A stretch of DNA of 26,377 bases from Burkholderiaceae bacterium (GTDB taxonomy: Bacteria > Pseudomonadota > Gammaproteobacteria > Burkholderiales > Burkholderiaceae_D): NCBI GenBank assembly GCA_031261905.1, contig JAISIS010000062.1:1-26377 (forward strand). Direction: 5' to 3'. Positions 9,315-17,751 of the stretch are shown here, one piece after another. Under the pieces are notes generated by a model that saw nothing but the letters and a program-made list of their open reading frames with translations, did not search any database and had not been told where the DNA came from. Both the position numbers and the translations under genes were made by a program. Position 1 is the stretch's first letter. Each line of letters begins with the position of its first letter.

Positions 9315-10385
9315 ATGCAACGCACCGATGACCTGAGGATTGTTGCCATGAAGGAACTGACTCCGCCTTCCCAACTGCTCGCGGAGTTCCCATGCGAAGG
9401 CAAAATTGCCGATACCGTGGCCGACTGCCGAACCGCGCTCCACCGTATCCTGCACGGGGAAGATAACCGCCTGATGGCGGTAGTCGGTCCCTGCTCCATC
9501 CATGACCCGAAGGCGGCGCTGGAATACGCCTACCGCCTGCGGGAACTCCGCGAACAGTTGGGGGATGCGCTGGAAATCGTGATGCGTGTCTATTTTGAAA
9601 AACCCCGCACGACGGTCGGCTGGAAAGGGCTGATCAATGACCCATACATGGACAACAGTTTCCGGATCAATGAGGGCCTTCGCATGGCGCGGGAATTGCT
9701 GCTGAACGTCAACGGCATGGGGATGCCCGCCGCGACTGAATTTCTGGATATGATCAGCCCGCAGTATGTCGCCGATATGATGAGCTGGGGAGCTATCGGC
9801 GCCAGGACGACCGAATCGCAGGTGCACCGGGAATTGTCCTCCGGTCTTTCCTGCCCGGTCGGCTTCAAGAACGGCACGGACGGCAATGTGAAGATTGCCA
9901 TTGACGCCATCAAGGCCGCATCCCATCCACATCATTTCCTGTCGGTGACCAAGGGCGGAAATACTGCCATCTTCTCAACGCGCGGCAACAGTGATTGTCA
10001 CATCATCCTGCGCGGTGGCAAGAAACCGAACTATGACCGGAAGAGTGTGGATGCCGCCTGCCAGGAAGTGGCGGCAGCCGGATTGCCGCCCCGCGTCATG
10101 ATTGACGTATCGCACGGCAACAGCCTGAAAAAAGCCGAAAACCAGGTGCCGGTATGCGCTGCCATAGGCCGGACTATCGCCAGGGGCGATACGCGGATTA
10201 TCGGCGTGATGGTGGAGTCCAATCTGGTGGCGGGCAGGCAGGATATGGTACCCGGTAAGCCGCTCACATATGGGCAGTCCATTACGGACGCCTGCCTCGG
10301 CTGGGATGAAAGCGCGCAGACGCTGAAACAATTGGCGGACGCGGTCAGGAAACGGCAGGACAGGGTGCACAGCAGCGCTGGCTGA
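9315..10385 (+). CDS. aroG: 3-deoxy-7-phosphoheptulonate (DAHP) synthase, AroG type
   Basis: DAHP synthase condenses phosphoenolpyruvate with erythrose 4-phosphate, the first step of the shikimate pathway in the cytoplasm. The 356-residue class I (AroA I-alpha) enzyme follows E. coli AroG closely: TDDLRI at the N-terminus, VVGPCSIHDPKAALEYA, VMRVYFEKPRTTVGWKGLIN, GARTTESQVHRE, CPVGFKNGTDG and the C-terminal GVMVESNLV...YGQSITDACLGW. GGAAGA sits before the ATG at 9315. The overall similarity is to the Phe-sensitive isoenzyme, but feedback specificity cannot be settled by eye. Expression appears to be controlled by the leader attenuator, whereas E. coli aroG is known to be controlled by TyrR. 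The gene converges on yajQ. Confidence 0.96.
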   Translation: MQRTDDLRIVAMKELTPPSQLLAEFPCEGKIADTVADCRTALHRILHGEDNRLMAVVGPCSIHDPKAALEYAYRLRELREQLGDALEIVMRVYFEKPRTTVGWKGLINDPYMDNSFRINEGLRMARELLLNVNGMGMPAATEFLDMISPQYVADMMSWGAIGARTTESQVHRELSSGLSCPVGFKNGTDGNVKIAIDAIKAASHPHHFLSVTKGGNTAIFSTRGNSDCHIILRGGKKPNYDRKSVDAACQEVAAAGLPPRVMIDVSHGNSLKKAENQVPVCAAIGRTIARGDTRIIGVMVESNLVAGRQDMVPGKPLTYGQSITDACLGWDESAQTLKQLADAVRKRQDRVHSSAG

Positions 10386-10412
10386 AGCCGCGCGCCTGAT
10401 ATATCGTTTCCC

Positions 10413-10898
10413 TTAATCCCGGAAGTTGTTGAATTCCAGCGGCAGTTCGGCAACTTCCTTCTTCAGCAGGGCGATGGTGGCCTGCAGGTCATCCCGCTTT
10501 GCGCCAGTCACGCGCACGGTATCACCCTGGATGCTGGCCTGGACTTTCAGCTTGCTGTCCTTGACCAGCCGGACAATCTTCTTGGCGGCATCGGTTTCAA
10601 TCCCGTTGCGGATCTTGATGGACTGTTTCACCTTGTCGCCGCTGATCTTCTCGATTTTCCCTTCTTCCAGGAAGCGGATATCCACGTTGCGGCGGGTCAT
10701 CCTGCCTGTCAGCACATCCTTCAACTGTTTCAACTGGAAATCCGAATCGGCAAAGGCGGTGAGTTCCCCTTCCTTTTGCTCAACCCGCGCATCACTGCCC
10801 TTGAAATCAAAACGGGTGGACACTTCCTTGTTGGTTTGCTCAATCGCGTTCCTGACCTCCACCATATTGGCTTCGGATACGACATCAAATGACGGCAT
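10413..10898 (-). CDS. yajQ: YajQ family nucleotide-binding protein
   Basis: A 161-residue YajQ/UPF0234 protein. Members have two ferredoxin-like folds; some bind cyclic di-GMP or other nucleotides and act with transcription factors, while others are linked to phage protein assembly or RNA binding. The N-terminus [20 protein letters not shown], the [11 protein letters not shown] block and the C-terminal [10 protein letters not shown] are hallmarks of the family. Length is standard. AGGAG lies four bases before the ATG at 10898. It is divergent from murB, and a perfect 18-bp palindrome lies about 20 bp upstream of its start. Confidence 0.95.
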   Translation of the reverse strand: MPSFDVVSEANMVEVRNAIEQTNKEVSTRFDFKGSDARVEQKEGELTAFADSDFQLKQLKDVLTGRMTRRNVDIRFLEEGKIEKISGDKVKQSIKIRNGIETDAAKKIVRLVKDSKLKVQASIQGDTVRVTGAKRDDLQATIALLKKEVAELPLEFNNFRD

Positions 10899-10918
10899 GA
10901 TTCTCCTTTCGCTCGGAT

Positions 10919-10936
10919 AAGATAAAAGTTTATCTT
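10919..10936. promoter_or_regulatory. Perfect palindrome between yajQ and murB, possible operator
   Basis: AAGATAAA-AG-TTTATCTT is an exact 8-2-8 inverted repeat in the 109-bp divergent intergenic region, about 20 bp upstream of yajQ. A second small inverted repeat (TGCTG-CAAAA-CAGCA, 10938-10952) follows directly. A regulator site or transcript hairpin is possible; I recognise no specific factor. Confidence 0.4.
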
Positions 10937-10992
10937 GTGCTGCAAAACAGCAGTATAAAACAAAAGGAGCGCCCGGCAGGCGTGCTTGCTTC

Positions 10993-10998
10993 TATAAT
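10993..10998 (+). promoter_or_regulatory. Candidate murB -10 element
   Basis: A perfect TATAAT lies only nine bases before the murB ATG (11008). Transcription would start within a few bases of the start codon. There is no Shine-Dalgarno sequence in the gap and no good -35 hexamer. Confidence 0.4.
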
Positions 10999-11007
10999 GA
11001 CGCTACT

Positions 11008-12036
11008 ATGCGTGATACTCTTTCCATCCAGGCAGACGTTTCCCTGCAAAAGCTCAATACCTTTGGCATTGACGCCAAAGCCAGGGCTTTTCTGGCTGTG
11101 CGGTCCGTTGATGATTTGCGGGCGGTTGTTGCGGATGAGGCGCTTTGCGCCATGCCGCGGCTGGTGCTGGGCGGTGGGAGCAACCTGTTGCTGACGCGGG
11201 ATTTTCCCGGACTGGTGCTGCACATGTGCATGACGGGAAAATCGGTGTCGGATGAGGATGACGCAGCGATTTATGTTACGGCGGCCGCAGGTGAAAACTG
11301 GCATGATTTTGTGCGCTGGACGATCGGGAATGGCTGGGGCGGGCTGGAAAACCTTTCCCTGATTCCGGGAACGGTTGGTGCGGCACCGGTACAGAATATC
11401 GGGGCTTATGGCGCGGAATTGCGGGAGTATTTCCATTCCCTGCAAGCCTTTGATTTCCACACAGGGGATGTCCGCACCTTCAACCGGGAAGATTGCCGTT
11501 TCGCCTACCGCGACAGCGTGTTCCGGCAGGCTGAACCAGGGCGCTTTGCCATCCTTTCCGTTACCTTTGCCCTGCCACGCCAGTGGCGTCCCAATCTCGC
11601 CTGGCCGGAACTTGCGGCTACCCTGCCTGATGCAACGGACCCGGCGCTGACGCCCAAAGCCGTCAGTGACGCCATTATCGCCATCCGACAGCGCAAGCTG
11701 CCGGACCCCGCACAAATCGGCAATGCGGGCAGCTTCTTCAAGAACCCTACCGTAACGGCAGCCGTGTTTGAAAAACTGAAAGCCGCATGGCCGACAATGC
11801 CCGGATATGCGCAGCCGGATGGGAACTGGCGTATCGCGGCGGGCTGGCTCATTGAGCAATGCGGCTGGAAGGGTAAAAACGTGGGGGATGCCGGGGTCTG
11901 TGAAACACAGGCGCTGGTGCTGGTAAACCGGGGCCTGGCCAGCGGGGCGGAAATCATCAGCCTGTCGCAGCGGATTCAGGAAGATGTCAAAGCCCGTTTC
12001 GGCCTGTGGCTGGAACCGGAACCTGTGTTTGTCTGA
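11008..12036 (+). CDS. murB: UDP-N-acetylenolpyruvoylglucosamine reductase
   Basis: MurB is a flavoprotein that reduces UDP-GlcNAc-enolpyruvate to UDP-MurNAc with NADPH, an essential cytoplasmic step of peptidoglycan synthesis. The 342-residue, E. coli-like (type I) protein shows the N-terminal NTFGIDAKA, the FAD-binding LGGGSNLLLT, GLENLSLIPGTVGAAPVQNIGAYG, the catalytic Arg in AYRDSVF (R168), the proton-donor Ser in GSFFKNP (S242) and the C-terminal LEPEP glutamate. The start at 11008 keeps the expected spacing to TFGID but has no ribosome site, and a TATAAT lies nine bases upstream, so the mRNA may be nearly leaderless. The gene ends flush against the convergent mtnA stop, with no gap. Confidence 0.96.
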   Translation: MRDTLSIQADVSLQKLNTFGIDAKARAFLAVRSVDDLRAVVADEALCAMPRLVLGGGSNLLLTRDFPGLVLHMCMTGKSVSDEDDAAIYVTAAAGENWHDFVRWTIGNGWGGLENLSLIPGTVGAAPVQNIGAYGAELREYFHSLQAFDFHTGDVRTFNREDCRFAYRDSVFRQAEPGRFAILSVTFALPRQWRPNLAWPELAATLPDATDPALTPKAVSDAIIAIRQRKLPDPAQIGNAGSFFKNPTVTAAVFEKLKAAWPTMPGYAQPDGNWRIAAGWLIEQCGWKGKNVGDAGVCETQALVLVNRGLASGAEIISLSQRIQEDVKARFGLWLEPEPVFV

Positions 12037-13098
12037 TTAGCTCACGCTGTCCACAAAGGATGACAAGCCGCCCGCCATCAGCGTTTCATTGTGCACGATC
12101 CCCTTTTCGGTGATCAGGGCCGTCACCAGTTCCGCAGGGGTCACGTCAAAGGAGGGGTTGCGGACAGAAACGCCTTCCGGCGCCCATATGCAATCCCGGA
12201 AGCCTTTTACCTCGGCGGCATCCCGCTCCTCAATGGGGATCGCGTCACCGGTTTCAAGCGTCAGGTCAATTGTCGAGAGCGGGCAGGCCACATAAAAGGG
12301 AATATTGTGTCGCGCCGCCAGCACGGCCACCATGTAGGTGCCGATTTTATTGGCGACATCCCCATTGGCGGCAACCCGGTCAGCGCCGACGACTACCGCA
12401 TCCACCGCACCGGAACGCATCATGTACCCGGCCATATTGTCTGTGACCAGCGTCACCGGAATGTTTTCCCGCACCATTTCCCAGGCGGTCAGCCTGGCGC
12501 CCTGCAGGAAGGGACGTGTTTCATTGGCGATTACCGAAAGCCGCTTCCCCTGCGTCACGGCGGAGCGGAATACGCCCAGCGCGGTACCGTGTCCGGCGGT
12601 CGCCAGCGCACCCGCGTTGCAATGGGTCATCACGCGCGCACCATCCGGCAACAGCGAAGCACCATACGCGCCCATGTCCTGGTTGATGCGGATATCCTCT
12701 TCACGTATGCGGTGTGCCTCGGCAAGCAATTGCCCGGCAACTTGCGCGGGTTCCAGTGTAGCGAGTGATTGCGCAAATGCCCGCATCCGTTTGAGTGCCC
12801 AGAAGAGGTTGACGGCAGTCGGGCGGCTTTGCGCCAGCAGGGCAATACCGGCATCCAGGCTGGCCTGGAAGGAAGCCGGGTCTGCATCCTTGTGCCGCAG
12901 TGCTTCCAGCGCCACGCCATAGGCGGCGGCCACGCCAATTGCGGGCGCGCCTCGTATTACCATGCTTCGGATGGCCTCGGCTACTGTGGCGGCAGAATCG
13001 CAGCGTACATAGGTTACGGTAGCGGGCAGGAGCCGCTGGTCAATCATTTCGATGGCGTCAGAACGCCATCGCAGCGTCTCAACGGCGTTATCAGGCAT
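12037..13098 (-). CDS. mtnA: S-methyl-5-thioribose-1-phosphate isomerase
   Basis: MtnA converts methylthioribose 1-phosphate into methylthioribulose 1-phosphate. The 353-residue protein shows MVIRGAPAIGVAAAYG near the N-terminus, the catalytic-Cys motif THCNAGALATAGHGTALG, and VGADRVAANGDVANKIGTY with the catalytic Asp. It resembles eIF2B-like sugar isomerases, and these motifs fit MtnA rather than an initiation-factor paralogue. It is last in a tight leftward series: the gap to apt is nine bases. No downstream salvage gene (mtnB, mtnC, mtnD or an Ald2-type aldolase) is in the window, so the fate of the product is unknown here. Confidence 0.94.
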   Translation of the reverse strand: MPDNAVETLRWRSDAIEMIDQRLLPATVTYVRCDSAATVAEAIRSMVIRGAPAIGVAAAYGVALEALRHKDADPASFQASLDAGIALLAQSRPTAVNLFWALKRMRAFAQSLATLEPAQVAGQLLAEAHRIREEDIRINQDMGAYGASLLPDGARVMTHCNAGALATAGHGTALGVFRSAVTQGKRLSVIANETRPFLQGARLTAWEMVRENIPVTLVTDNMAGYMMRSGAVDAVVVGADRVAANGDVANKIGTYMVAVLAARHNIPFYVACPLSTIDLTLETGDAIPIEERDAAEVKGFRDCIWAPEGVSVRNPSFDVTPAELVTALITEKGIVHNETLMAGGLSSFVDSVS

Positions 13099-13107
13099 AG
13101 TGGGCGC

Positions 13108-13635
13108 TCACTCTCCGGCAAATTCGCACAGGGTAAAAACAGAATAACCCTTTTCCCTGAGTTTCTGATGCCCGCCCAGATCGGGCAAATCCACCAGGAA
13201 GGCAAATTCATGGATTTTCCCGCCACTTTTCTCAATCAGGCTGGCCGCAGCGAGGGCAGTGCCGCCTGTCGCCAGCAGATCGTCTATCAGCAGGATTTTC
13301 TGGCCTGGCAGGATGGCGTCATCATGCACCTCGATCCGGTCCGAGCCGTATTCCAGCAGATAATCCTGCCCGATGGTCTTGCCTGGCAACTTGCCCTTCT
13401 TGCGGATAGGGACCAGGCCGCAGCCCAGCACATAAGCCAGCGGCGCGCCCACCAGGAAGCCGCGGGCCTCAATAACGGCGATTTTATCAATCCCGGCATT
13501 CGCATAGCGCGAGGAAAAATCATCAACAAATTTCTTTAATCCCCGCGCATCCAGGAGAAGCGTGGTGATGTCACGAAACTGGACCCCTTTCTTGGGGTAA
13601 TCCGGAATGGTGCGAATGTAGGAAATAATCGACAT
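13108..13635 (-). CDS. apt: Adenine phosphoribosyltransferase
   Basis: Apt makes AMP from adenine and PRPP. The 175-residue protein has the family start ([18 protein letters not shown]), the [13 protein letters not shown] substrate loop and the PRPP-binding motif [13 protein letters not shown]. Length is normal. It sits between mtnP and mtnA with gaps of 10 and 9 bases. This makes functional sense: MtnP releases adenine and methylthioribose 1-phosphate from methylthioadenosine, Apt recovers the adenine, and MtnA handles the sugar. Confidence 0.96.
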   Translation of the reverse strand: MSIISYIRTIPDYPKKGVQFRDITTLLLDARGLKKFVDDFSSRYANAGIDKIAVIEARGFLVGAPLAYVLGCGLVPIRKKGKLPGKTIGQDYLLEYGSDRIEVHDDAILPGQKILLIDDLLATGGTALAAASLIEKSGGKIHEFAFLVDLPDLGGHQKLREKGYSVFTLCEFAGE

Positions 13636-13645
13636 AAGGCATCTT

Positions 13646-14515
13646 TCATGGGTTTAATATTCGCCCTGCCACGGCATCAAGCCGTTGCACAAGCTGCGGG
13701 TCGCGCGCATCCGGCGCGGTAATTATGGCGTGTTCCAGCGCAAAACGGCAGGCGCAGGACGCGGCATTTTCATCCCTGCCAAACGCCGGGACAGCGCGCC
13801 GCACCAGGGTTTTGGCCTTTTCCGCGTTATCAAGCAGCGTCCGGATAATCTGGCTCACCGAAACATTGTCATGATCTGGGTGCCAGCAATCATAATCCGT
13901 GACCATTGCCACGCTGGCATAACACATCTCCGCCTCGCGGGCGAGCCGTGCTTCCGGCATATTGGTCATGCCGATCACATCGCAGTTCCAGCTGCGGTAC
14001 AGTTCCGATTCCGCCTGGGTCGAAAATTGCGGCCCTTCCATGGCGAGGTAGGTGCCGCCCACCACGGTTTCGATACCAGCCTCCTGTGCCATATTACCGA
14101 TCAGCTGGTTCAGGCGGGCGCAAGTGGGGTGCGCCAGGGAAACGTGCGCTACGCATCCGGATCCAAAGAACGAATTTTCCCGCCCGTGCGTGCGGTCAAT
14201 ATACTGGTCAACCAGTATAAAGATGCCGGGACGCAGGTGTTCCTTAAGGGAACCTACCGCAGAAACGGAAATCAGCTGGTCAACGCCAACGCGTTTGAGC
14301 GCGTCAATATTGGCGCGATAGTTGATTTCGGAAGGGGAGAGGCGGTGGCCCCGCCCGTGGCGTGGCAGAAAAACCAGTGGCTGCCCATCCAGTTCGCCAA
14401 AGAGCAATGCGTCCGAAGGTTCCCCGAAAGGGGAAGCCACCTTTTCCCATCGCGTTGCCGTCAGCCCCTGGATGTCATAAAGGCCGCTGCCGCCTATAAT
14501 TCCGGTAATGCCCAT
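13646..14515 (-). CDS. mtnP: S-methyl-5'-thioadenosine phosphorylase
   Basis: MtnP cleaves 5'-methylthioadenosine, a by-product of spermidine synthesis and other SAM reactions, with phosphate. The 289-residue protein of the PNP/MTAP family 2 starts [12 protein letters not shown]. It shows the phosphate-binding [20 protein letters not shown], the [14 protein letters not shown] block and the base-binding loop [19 protein letters not shown], then VTDYDCWH. The position of mtnP directly before apt and mtnA supports methylthioadenosine over other purine nucleosides. It starts 11 bases after argG ends and is probably co-transcribed with it. Confidence 0.93.
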   Translation of the reverse strand: MGITGIIGGSGLYDIQGLTATRWEKVASPFGEPSDALLFGELDGQPLVFLPRHGRGHRLSPSEINYRANIDALKRVGVDQLISVSAVGSLKEHLRPGIFILVDQYIDRTHGRENSFFGSGCVAHVSLAHPTCARLNQLIGNMAQEAGIETVVGGTYLAMEGPQFSTQAESELYRSWNCDVIGMTNMPEARLAREAEMCYASVAMVTDYDCWHPDHDNVSVSQIIRTLLDNAEKAKTLVRRAVPAFGRDENAASCACRFALEHAIITAPDARDPQLVQRLDAVAGRILNP

Positions 14516-14526
14516 ATCGCGCTCCG

Positions 14527-15756
14527 TCAGGACTGGCGTTTTCCGCGCAGGCTGGCGGCAATGCGCATCCTGAGCGCGTTCAGCTTGATAAAGCCGCCGG
14601 CGTCTTTCTGGTCATAAGCTCCAGCGTCATCCTCAAAGGTGGCGATGGACGTATCAAACAGGGAATCCGCCGACTCACGTCCCGTTACGATCACATTGCC
14701 CTTGTACAGTTTCAGGCTGACCGTGCCGTTCACATAGGTCTGGGTGTGGTCAATCAGCGCCTGGAGCGCCATGCGTTCGGGAGACCACCAGTAGCCGTTG
14801 TAAATCATGGAGGCATAGCGCGGCATCAAATCATCTTTCAGGTGCGCCACTTCGCGGTCAAGCGTCAGGGATTCAATAGCACGGTGTGCAGAGAGCAGGA
14901 TCGTGCCGCCCGGCGTTTCATAGCAGCCGCGCGACTTCATGCCCACATAGCGGTTTTCCACCAGGTCAAGCCGCCCGATGCCATGCTTGCCGCCCAGGCG
15001 GTTCAGTTCCGTCAGCAGTGCTGCGGGAGAGAGGTTCTTGCCGTTCAGCGATACCGGGTCGCCTTTCTCGAAGCCTATCTGGATATTTTCGGATTGATCC
15101 GGGGCCGCTTCCGGGCTGACGGTCCAGCGCCACATGGATTCTTCCGGTGCGGCGGCAGGGTCTTCCAGATGGCGGCCTTCATAGCTGATATGCAGCAAGT
15201 TGGCGTCCATGGAGTAGGGCGCGCCGCCCTGGCGGTGTTTCATATCGATTTCGATACCGGCATTTTCCGCGTATTGCAGCAGTTTTTCACGGGAGAGCAG
15301 ATCCCATTCACGCCAGGGCGCGATAACCCGGACGCCGGGCATCAGGGCATAAGCGCCCAGCTCGAAACGTACCTGGTCGTTCCCTTTGCCTGTCGCGCCG
15401 TGCGAAATGGCGTCAGCGCCCGTCATGCGGGCGATTTCCACCAGCCGCTTGGCAATCAGCGGGCGGGCGATACTGGTGCCGAGAAGATATTCCCCCTCGT
15501 ACACGCTGTTGGCGCGGAACATGGGGAACACAAAATCCCGCACGAACTCTTCACGCAAGTCGTCAATGAAAATATTTTCCGGTTTGATGCCGAATTTCAG
15601 CGCTTTCTGCCGGGCCGGATCCAGCTCTTCGCCCTGGCCCAGGTCGGCTGTGAAGGTAATTACTTCACATTGGTATGTATCCTGAAGCCATTTCAGGATA
15701 ACCGATGTATCCAGGCCTCCAGAGTAGGCCAGGACCACTTTCTTTACATCGCTCAT
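14527..15756 (-). CDS. argG: Argininosuccinate synthase
   Basis: ArgG joins citrulline and aspartate with ATP to give argininosuccinate, the penultimate step to arginine. The 409-residue protein has the ATP pyrophosphatase P-loop [13 protein letters not shown] at residues 9-21, [15 protein letters not shown], and [18 protein letters not shown]. Length matches the shorter, non-E. coli class common in bacteria. It follows argF in the same direction after 83 bp that contain an inverted repeat, and precedes mtnP by 11 bp. The last arginine gene, argH, is not present in the window. Confidence 0.96.
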   Translation of the reverse strand: MSDVKKVVLAYSGGLDTSVILKWLQDTYQCEVITFTADLGQGEELDPARQKALKFGIKPENIFIDDLREEFVRDFVFPMFRANSVYEGEYLLGTSIARPLIAKRLVEIARMTGADAISHGATGKGNDQVRFELGAYALMPGVRVIAPWREWDLLSREKLLQYAENAGIEIDMKHRQGGAPYSMDANLLHISYEGRHLEDPAAAPEESMWRWTVSPEAAPDQSENIQIGFEKGDPVSLNGKNLSPAALLTELNRLGGKHGIGRLDLVENRYVGMKSRGCYETPGGTILLSAHRAIESLTLDREVAHLKDDLMPRYASMIYNGYWWSPERMALQALIDHTQTYVNGTVSLKLYKGNVIVTGRESADSLFDTSIATFEDDAGAYDQKDAGGFIKLNALRMRIAASLRGKRQS

Positions 15757-15789
15757 GTTGTGCTTTCGGTGATATTGGTTTGAAAAGTC

Positions 15790-15832
15790 ATGCCATGAAG
15801 GCCGCAGAATACGGGATCAGGCGGCATGGCAT
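15790..15832 (-). promoter_or_regulatory. Hairpin between argF and argG
   Basis: ATGCCAT (15790-15796) pairs with ATGGCAT (15826-15832), and GCCGC (15801-15805) with GCGGC (15821-15825), with a small bulge between the two stems. Read in the gene direction it is followed by GACTTTTC, so it could be a weak terminator or an mRNA-processing or stabilising stem. The U-run is too short to be sure. Confidence 0.45.
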
Positions 15833-15839
15833 AAATAAC

Positions 15840-16757
15840 TCATGATGTCCTTTGGTCAAGCACCAGGTATTCCAGCAGCGCCTTTTGCACGTGCAGGCGG
15901 TTTTCCGCTTCTTCCCAGACAACGGATTGCGGGCCGTCAATCACCTCCGCCGTTACCTCTTCGCCGCGATGGGCGGGCAGGCAGTGCATGAAAAGCGCAT
16001 CCGGCGCGGCCAGGCGCATTTTCGCGGCATCCACGTTCCAGCCTTCAAAGGCCTTCAGGCGTTCCGCGTTTTCTTCTTCAAAGCCCATGCTGGTCCATAC
16101 GTCCGTTGTAACCAGATGCGCGCCCTCACAGGCTTTTGCCGGATCGTCAAAGAGGGTGAAGTGGCTGTGATCCGGTGAAACCAGATCATAATTTACGGCA
16201 TATCCCTTGGGTGTGGAAATATTGACGTGGAACCCAAATACCCGTGCGGCCTGCAACCAGGAATACAGCATATTGTTGGCGTCGCCTATCCAGGTAACGG
16301 TCTTGCCCTGGATAGTCTGGCGGCGCTCAATAAAGGTAAAGACATCTGCCAGCACCTGGCAGGGATGATGCTCGTTGGTCAGGCCGTTGATGACTGGCAC
16401 GCGGGAGTGTGCGGCGAAACGCTCAATGATGTCGTGCCCGAAAGTGCGCACCATGATGATGTCGCACATGCGCGACATGACTTGCGCGGCGTCTTCAATC
16501 GGTTCTCCGCGTCCCAGCTGGCTGTCGCGGGTATTCAGATAGATGGCGGTGCCGCCAAGCTGGGCCATGCCCGCCTCAAAGGAAAGGCGGGTCCGGGTTG
16601 AGCTTTTCTCAAATACCATCACCAGCGTGCGGTCAAGCAGCGGGTGGTAGGTTTCGTAGTTCTTGAATTTGCGTTTGATGACGCTCGCGCGCTCAAGCAG
16701 GTACTCATATTCCTTCAGTGAGAAATCGGCAAATTGCAAATAGTGTTTGATTGTCAT
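15840..16757 (-). CDS. argF: Ornithine carbamoyltransferase
   Basis: ArgF makes citrulline from ornithine and carbamoyl phosphate. The 305-residue protein has the carbamoyl-phosphate motif SSTRTRLSFE (STRTR at residues 53-57), NGLTNEHHPCQVLAD with HPCQ, WIGDANNML, and the ornithine-binding HCLPAHRGEE with the conserved Cys. Length is normal for the anabolic enzyme. It is first in the argF-argG-mtnP-apt-mtnA series and has its own likely promoter (16808-16837). Pairing with argG favours arginine synthesis over the deiminase pathway. Confidence 0.96.
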   Translation of the reverse strand: MTIKHYLQFADFSLKEYEYLLERASVIKRKFKNYETYHPLLDRTLVMVFEKSSTRTRLSFEAGMAQLGGTAIYLNTRDSQLGRGEPIEDAAQVMSRMCDIIMVRTFGHDIIERFAAHSRVPVINGLTNEHHPCQVLADVFTFIERRQTIQGKTVTWIGDANNMLYSWLQAARVFGFHVNISTPKGYAVNYDLVSPDHSHFTLFDDPAKACEGAHLVTTDVWTSMGFEEENAERLKAFEGWNVDAAKMRLAAPDALFMHCLPAHRGEEVTAEVIDGPQSVVWEEAENRLHVQKALLEYLVLDQRTS

Positions 16758-16807
16758 AAACGGTACGCAAGGTTGGAAAAACGGTAACCGGAATAACCAG
16801 ACTGTTG

Positions 16808-16837
16808 ATTATAGGGGATTTGTTCATGTTATAGCAA
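16808..16837 (-). promoter_or_regulatory. Sigma-70-type promoter for argF
   Basis: On the minus strand, TTGCTA (16837-16832) is followed by an 18-bp spacer and a perfect TATAAT (16813-16808), about 50 bp before the argF ATG. It lies between the rsgA stop and argF, so the arg-mtn series can be transcribed separately from rsgA. I could not identify an ArgR site. Confidence 0.6.
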
Positions 16838-16854
16838 TTTTGCGCCATACTGGC

Positions 16855-17751
16855 TCAGTAAACCTTTTGGGAGGTCTCGTGGAGCAATTGCGCGTACAGA
16901 CGCTGCCGTGCGGGAGAGATGTCGCCCGCCTCCACTGCGGCAAGGATGGCGCATCCCGGTTCCGTCAGGTGATTGCAGTTATGGAAACGGCAATGCCCCA
17001 GATAAGGGCGAAATTCCCGGAAGGCGTTTTCCAGCGCGGTTTTATCCAGGTGATAGAGGCCAAATTCCGAAAACCCCGGTGAATCAATCAGCGCCGAATC
17101 CGCGTCTATCCGGTACATGCGCGTGAAAGTGGTCGTGTGTTTACCGGCATCCAGTGCGGACGAGATTTCCCTGGTGGCGATATCCGCGCCCGGAACCAGC
17201 GTATTGATGATGGAGGATTTTCCCATGCCGGATTGCCCGATCAGCAGCGTTGTCCGGTTTTTCACCAGGGGCATGAGCGTTTGGCGCGTGGCGTCAGGCG
17301 CGCCTGTTGCGGCAACTTCATGAAGCGGATAACCCGGTGACGTATAGCGTTGCAGACGTTCACGGGCTTTCGGGAGCGCATCGGCAATATCGGTTTTGTT
17401 CAGTATCAGGTGCGCATCAATGTCAGCCGCTTCCGCCGCAACCAGCGCGCGCGAAATCAGGTCGTCCGAAAAGCCCGGCTCAGTGGCGGCCACAATAAAA
17501 AGCCGGGTAACATTTGCCGCCAGCAGGCGGGATTTATACTGATCCGAGCGGAAAAGCAGATTCTTGCGTTCTTTAATGGATTCAATTACCGCCTGTCCTT
17601 TGGCGGTTTGCGCGATCATGACCCAATCGCCGACCGCGACATCGCTTTTCTTGCCGCGTGTAACGCTCAGCATCAGTTCGCCGTCACATTCGGCCAGGTA
17701 ATGGCGTCCGTGAGTTGCAATGATGCGCGCGGCTTTCTGTAGCGTGGTCAT
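16855..17751 (-). CDS. rsgA: Ribosome small-subunit biogenesis GTPase RsgA
   Basis: RsgA is a circularly permuted GTPase that helps mature the 30S subunit. In its 298 residues an N-terminal OB fold (VAVGDWVMI) is followed by the permuted G motifs: LILNKTD (G4), then LLIGQSGMGKSSIINTL (G1), TTTF, and DSPGFSEFG (G3). The C-terminal zinc knuckle reads CRFHNCNHLTEPGC. The length is slightly short compared with E. coli, which carries an N-terminal extension. Its start overlaps the stop of the M48 protease gene (ATGA), so the two are probably translated together; this pairing, with orn opposite, is common in betaproteobacteria. Confidence 0.95.
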   Translation of the reverse strand: MTTLQKAARIIATHGRHYLAECDGELMLSVTRGKKSDVAVGDWVMIAQTAKGQAVIESIKERKNLLFRSDQYKSRLLAANVTRLFIVAATEPGFSDDLISRALVAAEAADIDAHLILNKTDIADALPKARERLQRYTSPGYPLHEVAATGAPDATRQTLMPLVKNRTTLLIGQSGMGKSSIINTLVPGADIATREISSALDAGKHTTTFTRMYRIDADSALIDSPGFSEFGLYHLDKTALENAFREFRPYLGHCRFHNCNHLTEPGCAILAAVEAGDISPARQRLYAQLLHETSQKVY

